Part shown: one piece after another, positions 16,580-24,525 of the stretch | Layout: the number at the start of each line of letters is the position of its first letter | Position numbering within the stretch: position 1 is the stretch's first letter | DNA from: an uncultured Spirochaetales bacterium | GTDB lineage: Bacteria > Spirochaetota > Spirochaetia > Sphaerochaetales > Sphaerochaetaceae | Direction: 5' to 3' | Length of the DNA stretch: 35,307 nt | Assembly (NCBI GenBank): GCA_949287505.1 | Contig: CASEGX010000084.1 | Span: 1 to 35,307 of the forward strand | Notes under the pieces: generated by a model | What the model saw: only the letters and a program-made list of their open reading frames with translations | Databases searched by the model: none | Told to the model about the DNA's origin: nothing | Translations under genes and position numbers: made by a program

Positions 16580-18255
16580 TTTTCTTCTCCCTCCGGCAGA
16601 ACTATTCTGACTTCTGTTCCCTTTCCGATAGCAGACTGAATGCTGAATGTGAATTCATCCCCATATCTGAGCTCCAGTCTCCTCCTGATATTATAAAGCC
16701 CGGAATGGCCTTCTTTGACAAAATCATTTGAAAGCTTCCTGGTATCGAATCCGAGGCCATTGTCTGAGACCGTGATTACCAGATTGCCATTCTCCTCATC
16801 AACTGTAATTGCAAGCTGCCATTCCCCTGTCTTTTCCTCGAGCCCGTGCGTCACTGCATTCTCTGCAAGCGGCTGGATTATGAGGCGGGGTATGATGACG
16901 GATTTCAGCTTCTCCGGACATGTGATGTTATAGATGAGCCTGTTTCCGAAGCGTATTTTCTGAATCATCAGGTAGCTTTCAGATAGCTCAAGCGCATTCT
17001 GTACGGTTTCTTCCGATGCATGATTGTCTATGCTGTATCTGAGAAGCTTCCCAAGCCGCATCGCTATCGTGTAGATCTGCTCCTCCCCATGCAGCTTTGC
17101 AAGTGCCTTGATTGTCGAAAGCGTATTGAAAAGGAAATGTGGATTGAGCTGGCTCTCCAGTGCCTTTCTCTCTGCCTCAGCTCTCTTTGCCTCTTCCTCC
17201 CTCTGTCTCTCCACAAGTGTCTCGATACGCTTCACCATGATATTGAACGTGATTGAAAGGTAATCGAATTCATAGATACCCGTCGTGTTGAGCTTTGTCG
17301 TGAAATCTCCCTTCTCAAAGCGTTTCATTCCTGAACTGATGAGAGAGAAGCGCTTGGAGATCGAGCGTGAGAATACGAGTGTCAGAAGTATCGATACGGT
17401 AATACCCGCTCCAAGGCTGAGAAGAAGGTAAAGCATTACGGAATTGAAGCCGGATGTCATCATTTCCATGCTCATCACACCGACGATTGACAATTCCGAT
17501 CCCGCAATAGGGCGTACAATGAGGTTCTCACCATCGATGAGGGAGGGAAATGCGGAGAATGAACCGTGGCGCTGAGGATGAAGGACGGAGAATGCCTGAT
17601 ATGTGCTGCTGTCTGTCAGTATGATGTCTGCAAAGAATCCGTCATTGCCTATGGACCCTGCTAACGCATCGGTGTATACATCTATAATCGCATATCCTTT
17701 TGTCCCTATGCGCCTCAGCAGCGTGAATGCAACCTGATAGCCGTTCTCGACTCTGTGGTCAGAGATTGATATGAACCATGCCTTGTCCTTGTTTGCATTC
17801 CTTTCCGCAAGGGATATCACATTGGTCTCATCCCATGCATTGCTGTGAATACGTGTGTCGTATTTCTCAGGGAAGCTGTGTGTTGATATCCTCACGCTGC
17901 CGTCTATCGCCACAATTGAGAGCGAGGCAAGATAAGTATCTCCGGACATGATGGAATATATGTCGGAGTATATTGCCCTCGCATCATCGTTTTCCGGCTG
18001 CTTTCCGCTTTCAAGTGCCTGAAGCACCTTGCTGTTTGAAGCGACGAGATAGGATTTGTGCCTGTAGTCTTCTATCAGGGACTGCACTGCCGCGGCATCG
18101 CCTTCGATGAGAAGCGAAGCCTGTTCATCAAGCACTCTTCTGAATGTCCTCTCTCCTGAAAGGAGATAGAATGAGAGAAAGATTATAAGCGGTATGAGCA
18201 TTACCGTCATGAAGTAGAGTATCAGTCTTCCTGAAAGTGTCTTCCTTCCTCTCAT
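16576..18255 (-). CDS. YesM-type sensor histidine kinase
   Basis: This is a membrane sensor kinase, 559 aa, of the His_kinase (PF06580) type. A first membrane segment lies at about residues 10-33, a large extracytoplasmic sensor region runs to about 272, and a second segment at about 273-296 is followed by a HAMP domain (SRSISKRFSLISSGMKRFEKGDF). The phospho-acceptor histidine is near 373 in SQLNPHFLFNTL. The ATPase G box is HSGLYNIRRRLELRYG. The ATG overlaps the upstream kinase stop as ATGA and has no clear Shine-Dalgarno sequence, so it depends on coupling. It pairs with the adjacent YesN-type regulator. Confidence 0.93.
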   Translation of the reverse strand: MRGRKTLSGRLILYFMTVMLIPLIIFLSFYLLSGERTFRRVLDEQASLLIEGDAAAVQSLIEDYRHKSYLVASNSKVLQALESGKQPENDDARAIYSDIYSIMSGDTYLASLSIVAIDGSVRISTHSFPEKYDTRIHSNAWDETNVISLAERNANKDKAWFISISDHRVENGYQVAFTLLRRIGTKGYAIIDVYTDALAGSIGNDGFFADIILTDSSTYQAFSVLHPQRHGSFSAFPSLIDGENLIVRPIAGSELSIVGVMSMEMMTSGFNSVMLYLLLSLGAGITVSILLTLVFSRSISKRFSLISSGMKRFEKGDFTTKLNTTGIYEFDYLSITFNIMVKRIETLVERQREEEAKRAEAERKALESQLNPHFLFNTLSTIKALAKLHGEEQIYTIAMRLGKLLRYSIDNHASEETVQNALELSESYLMIQKIRFGNRLIYNITCPEKLKSVIIPRLIIQPLAENAVTHGLEEKTGEWQLAITVDEENGNLVITVSDNGLGFDTRKLSNDFVKEGHSGLYNIRRRLELRYGDEFTFSIQSAIGKGTEVRIVLPEGEEK

Positions 18256-19559
18256 CGTGCAGCAGGAATCTCTGCATAGACTCTGAATGTGCCATCTTCT
18301 GCAGTGATTTCTATCTTTCCTCCCATGCGGATCACAGCTTCCTTTATATTCTTTATGCCGAGTCCGTGGTTCTTCTTGTCATCCTTTGATGATACGAATG
18401 AGCCATCCTCAGCCTTCTTTATCTCATTATCGTAATGGTTGGTCACTGAAAAAAGAAGCTTCTCCCCGTCATCGAGCATCTCAAGCTTTATCTTCCTGTC
18501 AGGTGGCCTCGCCTCGATGGCGTTGTCCAGAGCATTTGAGATGAGCGTGCAGAGATCTATTTCCGTATCATCTGGCTTCGCCGTTATATCTGTCTTGATC
18601 TCCAGCTCTATTCCCTCAGCTTCAGCTTTCTGTTTCTTGTAGTTCAGGATCGCATTTATAAGAGTGCTTGGGGTATATTGCTTTGTAAGCTCTGAAAAAC
18701 GTGTGCCTATCTCCTTCAGATACTCCATTGCTTTACCGTAGTCGCCTAGATCAAGATATGTGGCCACGACAGTAAGGTGATTCATCAGATCATGCTTGAG
18801 TTTTCTTATCTCCTGCTGCTGGGCCTCGATGCTCTGATAGTATTCTCCTCTTGCCCTCAGCTTGGAATTCTCTTCTGCAAGCTTGGCACTCCTTCCCATC
18901 TGATAGAGCAGTGGAAAGATGACTGTCGAGAGCGCTATGGAGAAGAATGTCAGCATCTGACGCAGCAGTGGATTGTGAGGAGGGCTTGCCACCAGTGAGA
19001 GTATTATTACAGATGGAGAGAGCGCGATGAATGTCGCGTAGTTCCACATTCTCTTTGAGAACGATTGCAGGTACATGCTATCTGATACCTGATGAAAATA
19101 CACGCGGAAGATACTGAAATAGAGACTTGCGAGGATTATCAGGAGGACAGCAATCACAAGGGTAAGCAACGAAGGCATGTTGCTTGAGATTATCCTCTGT
19201 ATCCACCACGTGGAGAGGTATGACCATGATCCGATTACGGAGAAGAAGATCACGGAGAACGTGATAGACTCCTCTGTTCCCGCCTTGAAGAAGACAAAGA
19301 TATACAGGATGAAAAGCAGGAAACACACGATGTAGGTCTGCACGAAATCCGGGATCACAGGAAAGAGACAGATCACATAAAGAAGGGCAGTCCGCACAAA
19401 AACCGATAAGTGCGACTTGAATCTTGGCTTCATGAAAGCTGGAAGAGCCGCGCTTATGTTCCATGCAAGAATTAGAGACAGAAGCAAATGCAGAACTGCG
19501 GTCATGGAAAGAGGATAACATAAAAGGACTGTTTGCCATAGAGATTGATTGCCTTGCAT
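18252..19559 (-). CDS. GHKL-type sensor kinase (AgrC/CitS-like family) with multi-pass membrane domain
   Basis: This is a predicted histidine kinase, 435 aa. The N-terminal half (about residues 10-220) is a run of six or more hydrophobic segments with little soluble sensor domain, as in AgrC-like receptors. A short coiled stretch leads to a dimerisation box RKLKHDLMNHLTVVATYLDL with histidine near 256. The GHKL ATPase domain has an N box LCTLISNALDNAIEA and G box NHGLGIKNIKEAV. AgrC-like kinases normally pair with LytTR regulators, but none is present. The next genes are YesM and YesN types, so partner choice is unclear. The start at 19559 has AGGA ten bases upstream; an alternative ATG lies 18 codons further in. 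Its start is 20 bases from the divergent panE start. Confidence 0.85.
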   Translation of the reverse strand: MQGNQSLWQTVLLCYPLSMTAVLHLLLSLILAWNISAALPAFMKPRFKSHLSVFVRTALLYVICLFPVIPDFVQTYIVCFLLFILYIFVFFKAGTEESITFSVIFFSVIGSWSYLSTWWIQRIISSNMPSLLTLVIAVLLIILASLYFSIFRVYFHQVSDSMYLQSFSKRMWNYATFIALSPSVIILSLVASPPHNPLLRQMLTFFSIALSTVIFPLLYQMGRSAKLAEENSKLRARGEYYQSIEAQQQEIRKLKHDLMNHLTVVATYLDLGDYGKAMEYLKEIGTRFSELTKQYTPSTLINAILNYKKQKAEAEGIELEIKTDITAKPDDTEIDLCTLISNALDNAIEARPPDRKIKLEMLDDGEKLLFSVTNHYDNEIKKAEDGSFVSSKDDKKNHGLGIKNIKEAVIRMGGKIEITAEDGTFRVYAEIPAAR

Positions 19560-19573
19560 CTCTTGGTTATCCT
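19545..19573 (+). promoter_or_regulatory. Candidate promoter giving a leaderless panE transcript
   Basis: TTGATT (19545-19550), a 17-base spacer and TATCCT (19568-19573) precede the panE ATG by six bases. The expected transcription start is therefore the A of the start codon. No Shine-Dalgarno sequence is visible. The promoter lies within the start of the divergent kinase gene. Confidence 0.45.
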
Positions 19574-19579
19574 GATTCC

Positions 19580-20473
19580 ATGAAAGTAAGAATAGTAGGA
19601 GCCGGCGCTGTGGGGGCGGTGGTCGGCTATAAGCTTCGCTCTGTATCCGATGTGGCGTTAATCGTTGATGAAAACCGTAAAGAACGTTATAGGAGCGGCC
19701 TTCTTATCAATGGTGAGAATGTTGTTTTCCCGCTCAGGACACCGAGAGAGGCAGACACGGCTGATCTGATTATCTTTGCCGTGAAGAACATGCAGCTTGA
19801 TGAGGCGATAGCGGAGGCCCTTCCTTTCTCTGGACCTGAAACCGTCATAATGTCTCTTCTCAATGGAATAGATGCTGAGACCGTCCTTGCTGCGGCGTTC
19901 GGAGAGGAGAAGGTTGTCGCAGCATTCATCACAGATCTTTCATCCAATCATTCTGGCCTTGAAATAAACTGCTTCTCAGGAGGCGGACGGATCGTATTCG
20001 GAGAAAAGGATAACAGAAGAAGTGAAAGGGTTGAGAGAATCGCAGCCCTCTTTGATGAGGCAGGGCAGCGTTATATGATCGCAGATGACATACTCCACGA
20101 GAAATGGTGGAAGTTCATGCTCAATACATGCTTCAACACGCTCTCAGCCATCCTTGAGGCCGATTATGCCGCGATATCATCGAATCCTGATTTCATCCGT
20201 GCCGTGAGAATCGTTGCGAGGGAAGTCCAGAATGTCGGACGGGCAGAAGGCGTGATCCTTACTCAGGATGATGTCGAGGAGATCATAAAGCGTGTAACGG
20301 CACTCCGTGACCATGGCAAGACATCGATGCTTCAGGATGTGCTTGCCGGACGAGAGACTGAAAACAGATACTTTGCCGGCGCAGTCTCAAGGCTCGGCAG
20401 GAAACACTCTATAGCCACACCGATCTGTGACTTCATTTCAATACTTCTGGAGGCCAAGAGAAAATGCCTCTGA
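19580..20473 (+). CDS. panE: 2-dehydropantoate 2-reductase family protein (ketopantoate reductase-like)
   Basis: This is an ApbA/PanE-family NADPH reductase, 297 aa; the classical member reduces ketopantoate in the coenzyme A (pantothenate) pathway. The Rossmann loop is GAGAVGAVVG (residues 6-15). IIFAVKNMQLDEAI follows the usual pattern. The catalytic lysine lies in EKWWKFMLNTCFN. The C-terminal helical domain contains TSMLQDVLAGRETENRYFAG, with the family's acidic residue. The ATG at 19580 is chosen because it gives the exact N-terminal strand of the fold. The family has many paralogues of other specificity, and no panB or panC is nearby, so the exact substrate is uncertain. The end overlaps dprA by ten bases. 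Confidence 0.82.
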   Translation: MKVRIVGAGAVGAVVGYKLRSVSDVALIVDENRKERYRSGLLINGENVVFPLRTPREADTADLIIFAVKNMQLDEAIAEALPFSGPETVIMSLLNGIDAETVLAAAFGEEKVVAAFITDLSSNHSGLEINCFSGGGRIVFGEKDNRRSERVERIAALFDEAGQRYMIADDILHEKWWKFMLNTCFNTLSAILEADYAAISSNPDFIRAVRIVAREVQNVGRAEGVILTQDDVEEIIKRVTALRDHGKTSMLQDVLAGRETENRYFAGAVSRLGRKHSIATPICDFISILLEAKRKCL

Positions 20474-21357
20474 CTCCAGATAAGCAGCGTGCCGTTAATT
20501 ATGAGACTCTCTATGCTCTCACCGGGGACAGAGAAAGGGCCTACAAGCTCACAATGGCACTCCCTGATCCCGAAGCTCCTCTCGATACAGGAGCTGAGGT
20601 GCTTTCAGAGATAACCGGAAAGAGAGCTGAAGAGATTGTCTCAATGCGCTCTTTTGTCATGCAGGCCTTTGAAAGCGAGAGAATAGAGACAAAGGTCATT
20701 TTCCCCGAGTCTCCTCTTTTCCCAAAGCAATACGGGGATTATTTCCCTGTGCTCTATGCATCCGGTAACATGGACCTTCTCAAAGACCGTTTCCTGACGG
20801 TCCTGGGAATGCCCAGACCCTCGATGCAAGGACGTTTTGATGTGCTTCAGGTGGTACCGCATCTTGCACGGGAAGAGGCAGGATTGCTTGTCACGCTGGA
20901 TGAAGGCATACCATCCATTGCGGCAGAGGCCATGCTTTCAGAAAACGGACGTGTCATTGCCGTTCTCTCAGACCCCGTCTCCAAGTGCGCCTCTGAAAAG
21001 GAAGCCAGGATAAGGGCCAGGGTCTATGCATCAGGTCTCCTCATTTCAGTATTTCCTCCCAGTGCGAAAATCGAGCGCTGGCACGTCATGATCCGCAACG
21101 GTTTCATTGCTTCCATCTCCGAAGGTGTCTTTCTTGCAGAGGAAAAGGACGGGGGACCTTCATGGTCCGTTTTCGACAAGGTACTGGCAAGGGGAGGGCG
21201 TGCGATGCTCTCATCATCGATGCTTGAGGTCCCTTCATATACCTGGGCAGCGCGTCATGTCGAAAGCGGTGCGCTCACATATTCCTCTGAAAAAGACCTG
21301 AGAAGAATACTGCCGCGGCGTACGAAGGCGGAGGAAGTACCCGATCTTTTCTCTTGA
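20464..21357 (+). CDS. dprA: Divergent DprA/Smf-like DNA-processing protein
   Basis: This is a Rossmann-like DprA-fold protein, 297 aa; DprA binds single-stranded DNA and loads RecA during transformation. The order of motifs follows the family: FPKQYGDYFPVLYASGN, then VLGMPRPSMQGR in place of the usual VGSRxxT.YGR. GLLVTLDEGIPSIAAEAML stands in place of the SGxAxGID.AAH stretch, followed by GRVIAVLSDPV, LLISVFPP and IRNGFIASISEGVFLAEE in place of RNRIIAGLS..V.VVEA. Several normally conserved residues are therefore replaced, so binding may be weakened or altered. The gene starts inside the panE end with GGAGG about nine bases upstream. Confidence 0.72.
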   Translation: MPLTPDKQRAVNYETLYALTGDRERAYKLTMALPDPEAPLDTGAEVLSEITGKRAEEIVSMRSFVMQAFESERIETKVIFPESPLFPKQYGDYFPVLYASGNMDLLKDRFLTVLGMPRPSMQGRFDVLQVVPHLAREEAGLLVTLDEGIPSIAAEAMLSENGRVIAVLSDPVSKCASEKEARIRARVYASGLLISVFPPSAKIERWHVMIRNGFIASISEGVFLAEEKDGGPSWSVFDKVLARGGRAMLSSSMLEVPSYTWAARHVESGALTYSSEKDLRRILPRRTKAEEVPDLFS

Positions 21358-21382
21358 CCCGTTAATTGGTGCTGAATAGGAT
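21354..21382 (+). promoter_or_regulatory. Likely promoter of alaS
   Basis: TTGACC (21354-21359) overlaps the dprA stop codon and is followed by a 17-base spacer and TAGGAT (21377-21382). The expected transcription start, near 21389, leaves a leader of about 15 bases containing the AAGGA ribosome binding site before the alaS ATG at 21405. Confidence 0.6.
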
Positions 21383-21404
21383 ATAGCGGATAAGGAAAAA
21401 ACTG

Positions 21405-23198
21405 ATGAAAGACATCACTGCAGACCAGCTGAGAAAGCTTTATATTGATTTCTTTGTCTCAAAGGGACATAAGCAGATATCGGGAGCATCGCTCATTCCG
21501 GAAAATGACCCTACGGTTCTTTTCACGACCGCAGGCATGCATCCTCTTGTTCCATACATCCTTGGCGCAGAGCATCCTGCCGGAACAAGGCTCTGTGATT
21601 ACCAGAAATGTATCAGAACCGGAGATATCGACAGCGTAGGGGATCCGCATCATCTCACATTCTTCGAGATGCTCGGTAACTGGTCTCTTGGAGATTATTT
21701 CAAGAAAGAGATGATAGGATACAGCTTCGAGTTCCTTACAAAGGTCCTCGGCATTCCTGTTGACAGGCTTTCCGTGACGGTTTTCGAGGGAGACGATGAG
21801 GTTCCTCGCGATACAGAAGCGGCTGCAAGATGGGAAGAGCTTGGAATAGACAAGAGCCGTATCTACTTCATGCCACGTGAGGACAACTGGTGGGGACCTG
21901 CAGGAGAAACAGGACCTTGTGGCCCTGATTCTGAGATGTTCTTCGATACAGGACGTCCTGCATGCGGTCCTGACTGCAAGCCTGGCTGCAAGTGCGGCAA
22001 GTACTTTGAGATCTGGAACGATGTCTTCATGCAGTACCGCAAGGAAAAGGACGGTACTTTCCATGAGATGGAGAGAAAGTGCATCGATACAGGAATGGGC
22101 ATTGAGAGGACTGTTGCGGTTCTTCAGGGAAAGAAGAGTGTCTATGAGACAGAGGTTTTCCAGCCCATAATCCATGAAATCGAGGCACTGTCAGGAAAGA
22201 AGTACGGAGAGAATGAGGAAGATGACATCTCAATCCGTATCATCTCCGATCATATCCGCACATCAGTCTTCATTCTTGGGGACCAGAAGGGCGTTGCACC
22301 TTCCAATGTCGGTCAGGGCTACATTCTCCGCCGTCTTATCAGAAGGGCAGTGCGCCACGGAAAGAAGATTGGAATCGATCATCAGTTCCTCTCAGGTCTT
22401 TCCGATGTTGTCATCAATCTCTACAAGGAGCCTTATCCGGAGCTTCTTGAGCACGATAAATTCATCCATGAAGAGCTTGAGAAGGAAGAGGAGAAGTTCT
22501 CAATCACGCTTACAAAGGGTGAGAAGGAGTTCGAGAAGATGCTTCCGAACCTTCTCAAAGGAAAGGACAGAGTCATCTCCGGACGCCTTGCATTCCGCCT
22601 TTATGATACATATGGTTTCCCTATTGAGCTTACGAAGGAGCTTGCCGCTGAGCATGGTTTCACTGTTGATGAGGCGGGTTTCCACGAAGCATTCGAGAAG
22701 CATCAGGCTCTCTCCCGCGCAGGAGCGGAGAAGGAGTTCAAAGGCGGTCTTGCAGATCACAGTGAGCTCACCACAGCCCTTCATACTGCAACCCATCTTC
22801 TTCATGCCGCACTTAGAAAGGTTCTTGGAACCCACGTCGGTCAGAAAGGCTCAAACATCACGGCAGAAAGGCTCAGATTCGATTTCACACATCCTGCTCC
22901 TATGACCAAGGAGGAGATTCAGGAAGTCGAGGATCTTGTAAACGAGCAGATCAAGAGAGATCTTCCGGTTACTGTCGAGACCATGACTCTCGATGAGGCA
23001 AGAAAGGCTGGAGCAATCGCATTCTTCGATTCAAAATATGGTGAGAAGGTCACTGTATATACAATCGGGGATTTCTCCAAGGAAGTCTGTGGCGGTCCGC
23101 ATGTTACACATACCGGAGATATGGGGCACTTCCACATACTCAAGGAGCAGTCATCATCTGCAGGTGTAAGGCGAATAAAGGCAGTACTGGAGAAGTAA
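21405..23198 (+). CDS. alaS: Alanyl-tRNA synthetase, short form lacking the C-Ala domain
   Basis: This class II synthetase attaches alanine to tRNA-Ala and clears mischarged Ser or Gly. It is 597 aa against roughly 850-880 for the common form. The catalytic domain is present from residue 1: LFTTAGMHPLVPYILG, HHLTFFEMLGNWSLGDYFKKE, NWWGPAGETGPCGPDSEMF and RKCIDTGMGIERTVAVLQG. A cysteine-rich insert, CGPDCKPGCKCGKYFEIWN, follows. The editing domain has zinc ligands HTATHLLHAAL and CGGPHVTHTG. The protein ends just after IKAVLEK, where the long form would continue into the oligomerisation/C-Ala region. AAGGA precedes the ATG by nine bases. Confidence 0.96.
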   Translation: MKDITADQLRKLYIDFFVSKGHKQISGASLIPENDPTVLFTTAGMHPLVPYILGAEHPAGTRLCDYQKCIRTGDIDSVGDPHHLTFFEMLGNWSLGDYFKKEMIGYSFEFLTKVLGIPVDRLSVTVFEGDDEVPRDTEAAARWEELGIDKSRIYFMPREDNWWGPAGETGPCGPDSEMFFDTGRPACGPDCKPGCKCGKYFEIWNDVFMQYRKEKDGTFHEMERKCIDTGMGIERTVAVLQGKKSVYETEVFQPIIHEIEALSGKKYGENEEDDISIRIISDHIRTSVFILGDQKGVAPSNVGQGYILRRLIRRAVRHGKKIGIDHQFLSGLSDVVINLYKEPYPELLEHDKFIHEELEKEEEKFSITLTKGEKEFEKMLPNLLKGKDRVISGRLAFRLYDTYGFPIELTKELAAEHGFTVDEAGFHEAFEKHQALSRAGAEKEFKGGLADHSELTTALHTATHLLHAALRKVLGTHVGQKGSNITAERLRFDFTHPAPMTKEEIQEVEDLVNEQIKRDLPVTVETMTLDEARKAGAIAFFDSKYGEKVTVYTIGDFSKEVCGGPHVTHTGDMGHFHILKEQSSSAGVRRIKAVLEK

Positions 23199-23209
23199 TG
23201 CATTAGTAT

Positions 23210-23243
23210 CAGGGCAGGGCAGCTTCAAGCTCTGCCCTGTTTT
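23210..23243 (+). terminator. Rho-independent terminator of alaS
   Basis: CAGGGCAG (23210-23217) pairs with CTGCCCTG (23232-23239), with a further AGCTT/AAGCT stem inside, followed by TTTTC. It lies between convergent alaS and the SDR gene. The minus-strand reading has no U tract, so it mainly serves alaS. Confidence 0.85.
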
Positions 23244-23245
23244 CA

Positions 23246-24052
23246 TCAGTACATCTTGCCGAGTATCATATGTACTGCTTTCTGTGGAAGGATGCGGAGG
23301 AGAAGCATCAGAACGGAGTATTCCATTCCTATGGGTTTCCTTACAGGAGGATTCTTCCTTGAAGCAGCTTTCAGTGCCGCTTCTGCAACCATCACGGGGC
23401 TTTTCCCATTCTGTTCATCCATCTCCATTTTCCTGATGGCTTTCTCTGCCTCATCTCTGTAGACGGAGTTTTCCGGAATGTATTTCTGGCGCTTCGATGT
23501 GAAACCGGTTTTTGTGTCTCCCGGTTCCAGCAATACTGTCATAATCCCATGTTTCCTTCCTTCCATCCGTAGTGCTTCGGCATATGCTTCAAGTGCATAC
23601 TTCGAGGATGAGTAGTGGCTCTGGAAGGGAATAGGGACCCTTGCTGCTATGCTGGACACAAAGATTATGAGTGAACGTTCGTTTTCCCTGAGAAGGGGAA
23701 GGAATATGGAGTTCACGAGCATCGGGCCGAAGTAATTCACATCCATCTCTTTTCTGGCAAGCTCTACAGGGACTTCTTCTGCGCTTCCTGCTATTCCGTA
23801 TCCTGCCGCATGTATGATGATTGAGAGCGAGGGTATTCTCTCTTTTACTGCAATAAGTGAATCCCGGTCTGTGACATCTGCCTTTATCTGTATGAGTTTT
23901 CCGCTTCCGGTTTTTTCTTCTTTTTCCTCTATGCTTCGGCTGATGCCATACACTGTGTAGCCGTTTCTCGCGAAAAGCATGGCAGTTTCCCTGCCGATAC
24001 CGCTTGATGCGCCTGTTATAAGGACGTTTTTCCCATATATCTGTTTTGCCAT
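23246..24052 (-). CDS. Short-chain dehydrogenase/reductase, unknown substrate
   Basis: This is a classical SDR, 268 aa, NAD(P)-dependent oxidoreductase. The cofactor loop is TGASSGIG at residues 13-20. HAAGYGIAG stands in place of NNAG. The catalytic serine is in FVSSIAARVP, and Tyr and Lys are in HYSSSKYALEAYAEALRME. EPGDTKTGF follows the active site. The C-terminal tail (about residues 230-268) is basic and hydrophobic, as in SDRs that associate with membranes or act on lipids. The substrate cannot be assigned. It starts 27 bases after the XRE regulator stop with no clear Shine-Dalgarno sequence, so it is probably co-transcribed with that regulator. Confidence 0.88.
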   Translation of the reverse strand: MAKQIYGKNVLITGASSGIGRETAMLFARNGYTVYGISRSIEEKEEKTGSGKLIQIKADVTDRDSLIAVKERIPSLSIIIHAAGYGIAGSAEEVPVELARKEMDVNYFGPMLVNSIFLPLLRENERSLIIFVSSIAARVPIPFQSHYSSSKYALEAYAEALRMEGRKHGIMTVLLEPGDTKTGFTSKRQKYIPENSVYRDEAEKAIRKMEMDEQNGKSPVMVAEAALKAASRKNPPVRKPIGMEYSVLMLLLRILPQKAVHMILGKMY

Positions 24053-24079
24053 GGCATGATGGTAGTCAGTTCTTTCTTT

Positions 24080-24427
24080 TCAGTCATCATCACGGAGATG
24101 GAATTCCACTCCATACTTCTTGTCGAATTCCTCTGAGTTCTTCCTCAGCATCTCGGAAGCGAGCTTCGCCGCCTCTGCCTCGATTGATCTTGACTGGTCG
24201 TCACTGAGGAAAAGCTCGTCATATCCAACACCGAAGTATTTTGCGATGACATCCATGGTATCTGCAGAGGTAAAGGATTTGCCTGTCTCAATGTCCCCGA
24301 TATGTTTCGGGGTCATTCCAAGCACCTCTGCCAGTTTCTCCTGTGTAATATGTCTTTCCTTCCGCAGCCTTCGGAGATTCCTGCCGAATATGATTGCTGC
24401 AGAGCTGTTTTTAACGACCTTCATCAC
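24080..24427 (-). CDS. XRE-family transcriptional regulator
   Basis: This is a small DNA-binding protein of 115 aa (114 from the second start). The N-terminal helix-turn-helix spans about residues 14-70: NLRRLRKERHITQEKLAEVLGMTPKHIGDIETGKSFTSADTMDVIAKYFGV. The C-terminal third is charged and helical, without a recognised ligand domain. The start is either GTG (24427) or the next codon but none, ATG (24424); neither has a Shine-Dalgarno sequence. A TTGTTA-N17-TAAACT promoter candidate ends six bases before the GTG, so the message may be leaderless. The upstream region is full of inverted repeats suitable for autoregulation. Confidence 0.88.
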   Translation of the reverse strand: MMKVVKNSSAAIIFGRNLRRLRKERHITQEKLAEVLGMTPKHIGDIETGKSFTSADTMDVIAKYFGVGYDELFLSDDQSRSIEAEAAKLASEMLRKNSEEFDKKYGVEFHLRDDD

Positions 24428-24467
24428 ATAAGGAGTTTAAATATGCTGAATGCGCATAACAATTAAG

Positions 24468-24525
24468 TGAAAGTTATGTTTTGTTTCTGTCAATACAACC
24501 TTAAATGTTGTATTTATAACTTTCA
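24468..24525. promoter_or_regulatory. Nested inverted repeats upstream of the XRE regulator
   Basis: Outer arms TGAAAGTTAT (24468-24477) and ATAACTTTCA (24516-24525) are a perfect 10-bp inverted repeat. Inner arms AATACAAC (24492-24499) and GTTGTATT (24507-24514) are a perfect 8-bp repeat with a 7-base centre. A third ATAAC half-site lies at 24456-24460. They flank a CTGTCA-N18-TATTTA plus-strand promoter candidate, so they may be operators of the adjacent XRE protein. Confidence 0.5.

Noticed and set aside
21459..22175. 238-residue minus-strand open frame inside alaS
   Set aside because: It is fully antisense to alaS, which has all conserved motifs; no start signal.
22174..22905. 243-residue open frame in another frame of alaS
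   Set aside because: It is a serine- and arginine-rich off-frame product of alaS codons, with no support.
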